Source of the DNA: Agromyces humatus
GTDB lineage: Bacteria; Actinomycetota; Actinomycetes; Actinomycetales; Microbacteriaceae
Reading direction: 5' to 3'
Assembly (NCBI RefSeq): GCF_021228295.1
Contig: NZ_JAJQPD010000014.1
Location: 28,220 to 92,219 of the forward strand
DNA: 64,000 nt
Of this stretch, positions 16,690 through 26,396 are shown piece after piece; the stretch's first letter is position 1; each line of letters opens with the position of its first letter. The notes below the pieces were generated by a model. That model ran no database searches. It saw only the letters and a list, made by a program, of their open reading frames with translations, and was not told where the DNA came from. The position numbers were made by a program, and so were the translations under genes.

Positions 16690-17781
16690 ATGCGTTTCGT
16701 CCTGGCCGTGCTGCTCGCCGCCGTGTGCTTCGGCACCACGGGCACCGCGCAGGCCCTCGGGCCCGACGCGAGCGCGCTTTCGATCGGCGCCGCGCGGCTC
16801 GTCGTGGGCGGCGGCGCACTCGGGCTCGTCGCGGTCGTCCTGAGCGTCGCGGCGCGTCGGCGCGACGCGGTCGGCACACCCGCCGCATCGACGCGCCGGC
16901 GTGGCCCGGGACATCCGACCGCCGTTCGCGCCCCCGCGCGCCGACTGCCCACCTGGGCGCTCATCGGGGTCGGAGCGGCAGGCGTGCTCGCCTACCAGCC
17001 CGCGTTCTTCGCCGGCACGGCCGCGAACGGCGTGGCCGTCGGCACGGTCGTCGCGCTCGGCTCGGCGCCGGTCCTCACGGGAGCACTCGACTGGGCGCTG
17101 CACCGGCGCTACCCCGGCCACCGCTGGGGGGCGGCGACGGCGATCGCGACGGTCGGGGTCGCGATCCTCGCGGCCTCGACCGGGTCGGGCGCAGAGGTCG
17201 TCGGTGGCGGTGCCGGAGCCGCATCGGCCGACCCGCTCGGCCTGCTCGCCTCGGTCGGCGCCGGCGCCTCCTACGCCGTCTACACGCTCGCGGCGAAGGC
17301 GCTGCTCGATCGCGGCTGGACCGCGACCGGCAGCATGGGCGCGCTGTTCGGTGCGGCCGGCGTCGCGAGCGTGCCCGTGCTCGCGATGACGGATGCCTCG
17401 TGGCTCGCGACCGGTCCGGGCATCGCGATGGCGCTCTGGCTCGGCCTCGTGGCGACGGCGCTCGCCTACGTGCTGTTCGGGTTCGGCCTCTCCGGGCTCG
17501 CGCCCGCGACGGTGTCGACGCTGACGCTCGCCGAGCCGCTGACGGCGGGGCTGCTCGGCGTGGTGGTCCTCGGCGAGACGCTCCCGGCCGGCGCGGTCGC
17601 CGGGCTCGTCGTGCTCGCCGCCGGGATCGTGCTGCTCGCGACCGGTCGCAGGGGCGGCGGGCGCGTCGGCTGTCGCGCAGGCCGGCGCGACCGAGCGCGC
17701 CCTGAGCCGTCGGCAGCGGTTCCGGAGCACGCGGCTGACGCGACCGCAGCCCCCGTTCGCGGTGTCGGTGGCGCCCGTTAG
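16690..17781 (+). CDS. EamA/DMT-family transporter
   Basis: A 363-residue membrane protein with ten helices in two EamA repeats (AAVCFGTTGTAQAL early; SVGAGASYAVYTLAAKALL at the start of the second half). It ends in an Arg-rich tail of about 40 residues. The DMT superfamily exports metabolites or amino acids; the substrate is unknown. The ATG at 16690 has no Shine-Dalgarno. Instead TAACAAT (16678-16684) sits at the -10 distance, suggesting a leaderless mRNA. The tail after the last helix is unusually long. The hydrolase gene begins 9 bp downstream on the same strand. Confidence 0.88.
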   Translation: MRFVLAVLLAAVCFGTTGTAQALGPDASALSIGAARLVVGGGALGLVAVVLSVAARRRDAVGTPAASTRRRGPGHPTAVRAPARRLPTWALIGVGAAGVLAYQPAFFAGTAANGVAVGTVVALGSAPVLTGALDWALHRRYPGHRWGAATAIATVGVAILAASTGSGAEVVGGGAGAASADPLGLLASVGAGASYAVYTLAAKALLDRGWTATGSMGALFGAAGVASVPVLAMTDASWLATGPGIAMALWLGLVATALAYVLFGFGLSGLAPATVSTLTLAEPLTAGLLGVVVLGETLPAGAVAGLVVLAAGIVLLATGRRGGGRVGCRAGRRDRARPEPSAAVPEHAADATAAPVRGVGGAR

Positions 17782-17790
17782 CCTCGCCGT

Positions 17791-18489
17791 ATGGACGTCA
17801 TTCTCATTCCCGGATTCTGGCTCGACGCATCATCGTGGCAGCAGGTCACGCCGCTCCTCGAAGAGGCTGGCCACACCGTGCATGCGCTCACGCTTCCCGG
17901 CCTCGAATCGGTCGACGCCGACCGATCGGGCATCGGACTGCGCACCCACATCGATGCCGTGGCGGCCGTGGTCGACTCACTCGACGGCGAGGTCGTGCTC
18001 GTCGGCCACTCGGGCGGCGGGGCCATCGCGCACGGCGTCGCAGACACTCGGCCCGATCGCATCGCCCGCGTCGTGTACGTCGATGCCGGGCCGCTCGGCG
18101 AAGGCGCCAGCATCAACGACGAGTTGCCCATCGAGGGCGCCGACATGCCCTTCCCCGCATGGGAGGCGTTCGACGACGCAGACCTCGTCGACCTCGACGA
18201 CGAGATCAGGGCCGCGTTCCGTGCCCGTGCGATCCCCCAGCCCGCCGCGGTCGCGACCGATGCGATGCAACTCACCGACGAACGCCGGTACGACGTTCCC
18301 ATCACGGTCATCGCGTGCGAGTTCCCGAGCGCCATGCTCACCGAGTGGATCGCCGCGGGTTCGCCGTTCACCCGCGAACTCGCGAAGGTGAAGCACGCCG
18401 ACTACGTCGACCTGCCCACCGGGCACTGGCCGCAGTTCACCAAGCCGGTCCAGCTGGGTCAGGCGATCGTCGCGACCTTGGCCGGCTGA
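17791..18489 (+). CDS. Alpha/beta-fold hydrolase
   Basis: A 232-residue single-domain hydrolase. It has an N-terminal oxyanion-hole strand (VILIPGFWLDASSW), the nucleophile elbow GHSGGG (Ser about 73), an acidic mid-region cap and a C-terminal His in PTGHWPQF. The size and layout are those of small esterase/haloperoxidase-like hydrolases. The substrate is unknown. It lies 9 bp after the EamA gene and may be co-transcribed with it, although a weak start-proximal context also allows separate expression. Confidence 0.88.
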   Translation: MDVILIPGFWLDASSWQQVTPLLEEAGHTVHALTLPGLESVDADRSGIGLRTHIDAVAAVVDSLDGEVVLVGHSGGGAIAHGVADTRPDRIARVVYVDAGPLGEGASINDELPIEGADMPFPAWEAFDDADLVDLDDEIRAAFRARAIPQPAAVATDAMQLTDERRYDVPITVIACEFPSAMLTEWIAAGSPFTRELAKVKHADYVDLPTGHWPQFTKPVQLGQAIVATLAG

Positions 18490-18506
18490 GACGGGGATCC
18501 CGCTCG

Positions 18507-18725
18507 TCAGCCGCGTTCATTCGACGGGCGTTCGCCGTCGTCGGCCAGGGCGAGCTTCGCTCGGAGTCGCGCACCGATGCGCGGATCGCCTGGGTTCTCC
18601 TCACCCGGCTCGAACCAGTGGTCTTCGCCGCGCGCGCAGGTGCACGCGAGCGCGACCGTCTCACCGATCACGACCGCGCGAAAGAACTCGCGATGGGGAA
18701 CACTGGTGTCGCGACTTCGGCGCAT
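18507..18725 (-). CDS. Small hypothetical protein (72 aa)
   Basis: A 72-residue frame from the ATG at 18725. It is polar, with a CTCARG motif, HWFEPGEENPGD and a charged C-terminal helix (RIGARLRAKLALADDGE). The composition is protein-like rather than the Arg/Pro-rich pattern of shadow frames here, and no competing frame on either strand looks better. It lies 119 bp downstream of the metallopeptidase gene in the same orientation. No family is recognised. It is annotated on compositional grounds only. Confidence 0.5.
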   Translation of the reverse strand: MRRSRDTSVPHREFFRAVVIGETVALACTCARGEDHWFEPGEENPGDPRIGARLRAKLALADDGERPSNERG

Positions 18726-18844
18726 GGATCGAGCTCTCTCGGTTTCCGGCGCGCACGATACGCGCTCACCGAAGAGACGCCCGACCGCGGCGATCATGAC
18801 GCGGATTCCCGAGAATCGTGCAGCGACGGCTGGGGGACTCACGG

Positions 18845-19726
18845 TCAGAGCTGCGACCCGGCGACGCCGAACGTGTCGCAGGCGCCGGCACCCTGCTGAT
18901 ATCCGACCGCGAACCACCGCTGACGCTGCTCGCTGGTGCCGTGGGTGAAGGTATGCGGACTCACCTGCCCCTGCGTTGCCTGCTGGATGCGATCGTCGCC
19001 GACGGCGGCCGCGGCATCGAGCGCATCGCGGATCTCGGCTTCGGTGGGTTCCTGCAGGAACGGCACCCCACTGTCGTCGGGCACGGTCGCGGCATTCGCC
19101 GTCCACGCACCCGCGAAGCAGTCGGCCTGCAGCTCGACCCGTACCGCGTTCGACGTCGGGCCGGTCTGCCCGTCCTGCGAGCGTTCGAGGATGCCGCCGA
19201 TGTTCTGGATGTGATGGCCCCACTCGTGTGCGACGACGTACATCTGCGCGAGCGGGCCGCCGCTGGCGCCGAATCGGCTGCGCAGCTCGTCGAAGAACGT
19301 CACGTCCATGTAGATCATCTGGTCGGGCGGGCAGTAGAACGGCCCGGTCGCCGACGACGCGTTGCCGCATCCCGTGGTCGTCGCAGTGTCGAAGAGGATC
19401 AGATCCTGCGGTCCGACGTAGTTGCTGAGCCCGATCGCCGGGCCCTCGGTCGACCAGTACGCCTCGAGCGAGGCCGAGGCTCCCTGCATGCGGCACTCGA
19501 TGTCCTCGTTGGCGTCGGCACCGGTTCGGCACTGCTCGAGTGATGAGTCCTCAGCAGGCGGCTGCTCGCCGCCGCCCAAGAGGCCCGTGAGGTCGACGCC
19601 GAGGAACTGCGAGATCACGAACAGCGCGATAACGCCGATGCCGCCGCCCGCCACGGCGATGCCCGTGTTGCGCCCTCGCTTGGAGGCCTTGCCCCCGCTG
19701 ATGTCCGCGTCGGGATTGAACGTCAT
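18845..19726 (-). CDS. Neutral zinc metallopeptidase (YpfJ/KPN_02809 family)
   Basis: A 293-residue protein. It has a short cytoplasmic N-terminus, one membrane helix (about residues 22-44), a Pro/Glu linker, then the metallopeptidase domain with zinc motif HEWGHHIQN and downstream ELQADCFAG, which supplies the third ligand. Six to seven Cys in the outer domain suggest disulfides. It is a membrane-anchored extracytoplasmic protease of the DUF/putative neutral zinc metallopeptidase family; substrates are unknown. The ATG at 19726 gives the usual family N-terminus (MTFNPDADISGG). Confidence 0.92.
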   Translation of the reverse strand: MTFNPDADISGGKASKRGRNTGIAVAGGGIGVIALFVISQFLGVDLTGLLGGGEQPPAEDSSLEQCRTGADANEDIECRMQGASASLEAYWSTEGPAIGLSNYVGPQDLILFDTATTTGCGNASSATGPFYCPPDQMIYMDVTFFDELRSRFGASGGPLAQMYVVAHEWGHHIQNIGGILERSQDGQTGPTSNAVRVELQADCFAGAWTANAATVPDDSGVPFLQEPTEAEIRDALDAAAAVGDDRIQQATQGQVSPHTFTHGTSEQRQRWFAVGYQQGAGACDTFGVAGSQL

Positions 19727-19735
19727 GACGTGAAA

Positions 19736-21502
<1,767 letters not shown>

Positions 21503-21506
21503 CTAG

Positions 21507-22529
<1,023 letters not shown>

Positions 22530-22567
22530 GCGATGGCGCGCATGGGTCGCCGATTGAAGGGGCAACG

Positions 22568-23365
22568 ATGACGGATGCCGCGACACTCGACCTCTCGGGC
22601 TACGACCTCGCCGTCGACGAGCAGTTCGACGGGGACGACCTGGCCGAGACGCGGTGGTTCCCCTACTACACACCGCACTGGAGCTCGAGGGCGGCGACTC
22701 GTGCCCGTTCCGAGGTCTCCGGCGGCACGCTGAAGCTGCGCATCGATGCGGACACGCCCCCGTGGTCACCCGAGTACGACGGCGATGTGCGCGTGTCCCA
22801 CCTGCAGACCGGTCAGTTCTCAGGGCCGGTCGGCAGCCCGGTCGGTCAGCACCGGTTCCGAGCGGGACTGGTCGTGCGCGAGGAGCAGGATGAGGAGCGG
22901 CTGTGGCTTCCGCACTTCGGCGTGATCGAGGCGCGGGTGCGCGGAATCCGCCACCCGTCGGCGATGGTCGCCCTGTGGCCGATCGGCTTCGAGGACCAGG
23001 GGGTGAACTGCGGCGAGATCTGCATCTTCGAGATCTTCGGCAGTGAGGTCGACGCGGCCGGCGGCCTGGTCGGGGTCGGGGTGAAGCCCCAGCGCGACCC
23101 GCGGCTCGTGATGGACTTCGAGAAGGTGCGTGTCGAGGGCGATCTCACTGCATTCCACGACTATGCCGTCGAGTGGCTGCCCGATCGACTTCGGTTCTTC
23201 ATCGACGGGCGACTCGTGAAGGTCGTCGAGCAGTCGATCGACTATCCGGTGCAGTTCATGCTCGATGTCTACGAATTGCCGACCGATACTGCTCGCGACA
23301 CTTCCGCACATCCGCTCGTGTTCGAGGTGGCGCACGTTCGCGAGTATCGCCCGCGCACCACGTGA
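22568..23365 (+). CDS. Glycoside hydrolase family 16-like protein with altered catalytic motif
   Basis: A 265-residue beta-jelly-roll protein without a signal peptide. Family 16 features are the opening DLAVDEQFDGDDLAETRWFP, LWLPHFGVIEARVRG and the catalytic strand. That strand reads E150-I-C-I-F-E155 instead of the usual ExDx(x)E, so both glutamates are kept but the helper Asp is Cys. HDYAVEWLPDRLRFFIDG near the end is also typical. It may be an intracellular glycan-modifying enzyme or a carbohydrate-binding derivative. The ATG at 22568 follows GAAGGGGCAACG. It lies 38 bp after mdh, possibly co-transcribed. Confidence 0.8.
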   Translation: MTDAATLDLSGYDLAVDEQFDGDDLAETRWFPYYTPHWSSRAATRARSEVSGGTLKLRIDADTPPWSPEYDGDVRVSHLQTGQFSGPVGSPVGQHRFRAGLVVREEQDEERLWLPHFGVIEARVRGIRHPSAMVALWPIGFEDQGVNCGEICIFEIFGSEVDAAGGLVGVGVKPQRDPRLVMDFEKVRVEGDLTAFHDYAVEWLPDRLRFFIDGRLVKVVEQSIDYPVQFMLDVYELPTDTARDTSAHPLVFEVAHVREYRPRTT

Positions 23366-23389
23366 TCCCTGCGACTTAGGCTGGGGGGC

Positions 23390-23566
23390 ATGGCCCCAGA
23401 CGCACCCTCGCCCGCCGCCCGTCGCAAGCAGATCATGGTCGGTATCGTCGTCGGCCTGATCATCGGCGTCGTGGTGAGCCTGTGGACCGGATTCTGGCTG
23501 TGGCTGGCGGCGGGTGCCGCCGTCGGTCTCGCGGCGGGCGCGCTCATGAAGCCGCCCGCTGAGTAG
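23390..23566 (+). CDS. Small membrane protein (58 aa)
   Basis: A 58-residue protein with a basic N-terminus (PAARRKQ) and two closely spaced helices (MVGIVVGLIIGVVVSLWTGFWLWLAAGAAVG, split by W/G), ending in MKPPAE. The ATG at 23390 is preceded by GGGGGG. The hydrophobic pattern and a start and stop that fit the gap between neighbours support coding. No function is recognised. It is co-directional with the GH16-like gene, 24 bp upstream. Confidence 0.7.
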   Translation: MAPDAPSPAARRKQIMVGIVVGLIIGVVVSLWTGFWLWLAAGAAVGLAAGALMKPPAE

Positions 23567-23587
23567 GCCGGCCTTCGTCGGCTCCGC

Positions 23588-24361
23588 TCAGCGCTCGTCG
23601 GCCTGCTCGACGTACCCGACGATGCCGTCGATGACGCGGGCCAGACCGAACTCGAACGCATCGGCCGGGTCGGCGGGGGCGTTGTAGGCCTCGCCCGCAG
23701 CCTGCCCGACCCGCCCCGAGACGGGATACCGCTCGGGATCCATGATCTGCTCGAGCAGCGGCGCGTTGCGCTCCCACCATTCGACGTCGGACTCGAGGCT
23801 CGACGCGCGCAACCGCTCGGCATCGGCGTAGTCGCGCGCCGGGCCCGAGACGAAACCGAGCAGCAGGGCGATGACGCGATCCATATCGAGATCGGTGAGG
23901 CCGAGCCCGTCGACGGCTCGCAGGCACCACTCCCAGTGATCGGACACGTTCGGCCCGAGCGGCGGCCGGCTCGTGTCGATCGAGAGGAGCCACGGATGCC
24001 GCAGGTATCCGTTCCACTGGAAGCGCGCGATTCCCGCGAGTCGGTCGCGAAGCGATCCGTCGAGCACGGGCAGCGTCACCTCGCCCGACACCTGGTCGAC
24101 CATGAGGTCGATCAGTTCGGCCTTGCCCGGCACGTAGGTGTAGACCGACATCGGCTTCAGCCCGAGACGATCGGCGATGCGGCGCATCGACACCGCCTCG
24201 AGACCCTCGTCGTCGGCGAGCTGGATGGCGGCGCCGACGACCTCGTCGACACTCGATCGCTGCTTGGGCCCGCGCGTGCCGACCGGCTCGCCGAGGCGTG
24301 AGCGCCACAGCAGCCTGAGCGTGCGATCGGGCTCGCCCCGGCCGGTGGATTCGGTCGCCAT
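23588..24361 (-). CDS. TetR-family regulator (TetR_C type) of the adjacent ABC exporter
   Basis: A 257-residue repressor. A leader of about 30 residues precedes the helix-turn-helix (VVGAAIQLADDEGLEAVSMRRIADRLGLKPMSVYTYV). The long helical C-domain has the length and pattern of the tetracycline-repressor-type domain often paired with drug exporters. The start is an ATG at 24361. It is divergent from the DrrA-like gene by 78 bp, a space holding two CGTA-N5-TACG operators. It most likely represses both itself and the exporter until a toxic ligand is bound. Confidence 0.92.
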   Translation of the reverse strand: MATESTGRGEPDRTLRLLWRSRLGEPVGTRGPKQRSSVDEVVGAAIQLADDEGLEAVSMRRIADRLGLKPMSVYTYVPGKAELIDLMVDQVSGEVTLPVLDGSLRDRLAGIARFQWNGYLRHPWLLSIDTSRPPLGPNVSDHWEWCLRAVDGLGLTDLDMDRVIALLLGFVSGPARDYADAERLRASSLESDVEWWERNAPLLEQIMDPERYPVSGRVGQAAGEAYNAPADPADAFEFGLARVIDGIVGYVEQADER

Positions 24362-24381
24362 GCGGGCTAGCCTACATTCTC

Positions 24382-24426
24382 CGTATGGTGTACGCTCTCG
24401 ATCGGAATAATTCCGTACAGAGTACG
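24382..24426. promoter_or_regulatory. Paired TetR operators (CGTA-N5-TACG twice)
   Basis: Two 13-bp inverted repeats, CGTATGGTGTACG (24382-24394) and CGTACAGAGTACG (24414-24426), share the form CGTA-N5-TACG. They lie 32 bp apart, about three helical turns, on the same DNA face. Between them, CGGAATAATTCCG (24403-24415) is a third, odd-centred palindrome. All lie in the 78-bp divergent region between the TetR gene and the exporter ATPase, and the second site ends 13 bp before the exporter ATG. Confidence 0.7.
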
Positions 24427-24439
24427 TTAAAGGAGAGCG

Positions 24440-25459
24440 ATGACTCCGACCACCCACCCAGACCCCAGTTCCAGCCCCGCACTGCATGCCGCCGGCCTGT
24501 GCAAGCGTTATGGGCGTGCGAGCGCGCTCGACGGCTTCGATCTCGACGTCGAGCGGGGTACCGTGCACGGCCTGCTCGGCCCGAACGGCGCCGGCAAGAC
24601 CACGGCGGTGCGCGCGCTCGCGACGCTCACGACGATCGACGGCGGGACCGCCATGATCGACGGCATCGATGTGCGGCGGCACCCCGCCGCGGTTCGCGAG
24701 CGCATCGGCCTCGTCGGCCAGTTCCACGCCGTCGACGAGGCGCTCACCGCCCGCCAGAACCTCGTGCTCTTCGCCCGGCTCAGCGGCATCTCGAAAGCCC
24801 GCGCGCGAGCGCGGGCGCACGACCTGCTCGATGCATTCGAGCTGATGGATGCCGCTGACCGGACGGTCACGGGATTCTCGGGCGGCATGCGCAGACGACT
24901 CGACATCGCCGCGAGCCTCGTGCTCACCCCCGCGATCCTGTTCCTCGACGAACCGACCACCGGCCTCGACCCGCGCGGCCGCGCCACCGTGTGGCAGGCG
25001 GTGCGCGAGATCGCCGCCTCCGGAACCACCGTGCTGCTCACCACGCAGTACCTCGACGAGGCCGATCAACTCGCGAGCCGGGTATCGGTCATGGACCACG
25101 GCCGCGTGATCGCCGAAGATCGACCCGACGACCTCAAGCGCCGCCTCGGCGGCGACCGGGTCGACGCGGTCATCGCCGAGGTCGCCCGGCTCGCCGAGGC
25201 GGTCGACGTGATCGGCCGGGCTACCGGCGCCGCGGCATCCGTCGATGCGGATACCCGCACCGTGACCGTCGAGGTCGCCGACGGCGCGCGAGCGCTCGCG
25301 CCGATCGTGCGCGAACTCGACGCCGCGGGTCTCGCCGTCGACGACCTCACCCTGCGCCGCCCCACGCTCGACGAGGTGTTCCTGCATCTCACCGGCGACA
25401 CCGGCGACACCGGCGACACCGGCCCCACCGCACTCGACCCCGTCCAGGAGGCACGATGA
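24440..25459 (+). CDS. DrrA-like ABC exporter ATPase
   Basis: A 339-residue ATPase. Walker A is LLGPNGAGKTTAVRAL, the signature FSGGMRRRLDIAASL, Walker B ILFLDEPTTGLDPRG and the H-loop TTQYLDEADQLA. These are the signatures of the DrrA/daunorubicin-resistance family. A C-terminal domain of about 100 residues ends in LRRPTLDEVFLHLTG. A short GDTGDTGDTG tract (three 9-bp repeats, 25391-25423) sits in the tail. The start ATG at 24440 follows AAAGGAGAGCG. Its stop overlaps the permease start (ATGA). It energises efflux of an unknown drug or lipid. Confidence 0.95.
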   Translation: MTPTTHPDPSSSPALHAAGLCKRYGRASALDGFDLDVERGTVHGLLGPNGAGKTTAVRALATLTTIDGGTAMIDGIDVRRHPAAVRERIGLVGQFHAVDEALTARQNLVLFARLSGISKARARARAHDLLDAFELMDAADRTVTGFSGGMRRRLDIAASLVLTPAILFLDEPTTGLDPRGRATVWQAVREIAASGTTVLLTTQYLDEADQLASRVSVMDHGRVIAEDRPDDLKRRLGGDRVDAVIAEVARLAEAVDVIGRATGAAASVDADTRTVTVEVADGARALAPIVRELDAAGLAVDDLTLRRPTLDEVFLHLTGDTGDTGDTGPTALDPVQEAR

Positions 25460-26289
25460 CCACCACCCGCTCCCCCATCGCCGCGGCAGCCGACCTGCGC
25501 GACCGACGCCCGAACGCGCTGCGCGAGGGCCTGCTCATCGCCGGACGCGACGCCCTGCACCAGATTCGCGAACCCTGGGGCATCGTGTTCGGCCTCGCGT
25601 TCAACATCATGCTGATCCTGATGTTCGGGTTCCTCTTCGGCGGCGCGATCGAGCTACCGGGCGGCGGCGACTACATCGCGTACCTGCTGCCCGGAATGTT
25701 CGCCCTCACCATGCTCTTCGGTCTCGAATCGACCATGACCGCGATGGCCGAAGACGCCAAGCGCGGCATCACCGACCGCTTCCGGTCACTGCCCATCACG
25801 AGCGCCTCGGTAGCACTCGGTCGTGCGATCGCCGATCTCGGCTCGTCAGCGCTGAGCCTCGCGGTGCTGATGCTCGGTGGCCTGCTCATCGGCTGGCACC
25901 CGACGACCGGCCCGGCAGAGATCACCGTCGCCGTCGTGCTGCTGCTCTGGCTGCGGTTCGGCCTGCTCTGGCTCGGCATCTTCCTCGGGCTGACGTTTCG
26001 CGGCACCGGGGCGACCACGGCGGTGCAGGTGCTCGTCTGGCCGATCGGCTTCCTGTCGACGGTCTTCGTCTCGGCCGAGACGATGCCGGGGTGGCTCGGC
26101 GTGATCGCCGAGTGGAATCCGGTCTCCGCGACCGCGACCGCCGCGCGCGAGTTGTTCGGCAACCCCACGGGCGCGACGAGCGGGTGGCTCGCCGAGAACG
26201 CCGTGGTCGCGGCATCCGTCTGGCCACTCGTGATCACCGGCGTGTTCCTGCCGCTCGCGGCGACGGCGTACCGGCGCCTGCGGCGCTAG
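25456..26289 (+). CDS. DrrB-like ABC-2 exporter permease
   Basis: A 277-residue ABC-2 permease with six helices, an amphipathic N-terminal segment (DALHQIREPWGIVFGLAFNIMLILMFGFLFG) and the DrrB-type motif RFRSLPITSASVALGRAIAD after helix two. WNPVSATATAARELFGNP is the conserved C-terminal ABC-2 loop. It is translationally coupled to the ATPase through ATGA. Together they form a TetR-regulated export pump. A long palindromic element follows its stop by 13 bp and may end transcription. Confidence 0.95.
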   Translation: MTTTRSPIAAAADLRDRRPNALREGLLIAGRDALHQIREPWGIVFGLAFNIMLILMFGFLFGGAIELPGGGDYIAYLLPGMFALTMLFGLESTMTAMAEDAKRGITDRFRSLPITSASVALGRAIADLGSSALSLAVLMLGGLLIGWHPTTGPAEITVAVVLLLWLRFGLLWLGIFLGLTFRGTGATTAVQVLVWPIGFLSTVFVSAETMPGWLGVIAEWNPVSATATAARELFGNPTGATSGWLAENAVVAASVWPLVITGVFLPLAATAYRRLRR

Positions 26290-26301
26290 GAAGGCACATG
26301 G

Positions 26302-26383
26302 GTTGAGGAGGCCCGCCAGCGCCGTCTCGAAACCGAACTCGAGCAACGTGGTTTCGAGACGGTCGCAGAGCGACCTCCTCGAC
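26302..26383. repeat. Large palindromic element, family A, complete hairpin
   Basis: Arms of about 33 bp lie at 26302-26334 and 26350-26383: GTTGAGGAGG, then CGCCGTCTCGAAACC, against GGTTTCGAGACGGTCGC, then ACCTCCTCGAC. They form a long imperfect stem with a loop of about 15 nt. The same words (GGTTTCGAGACGG and CTCCTCAACC) recur in the direct-repeat array at 61956-62063. It lies between the stops of convergent genes (the exporter permease and the acyl-CoA oxidase), so it can serve as a bidirectional terminator. It resembles REP-like elements. Confidence 0.8.
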
Positions 26384-26396
26384 CCGCGAGCGGATG

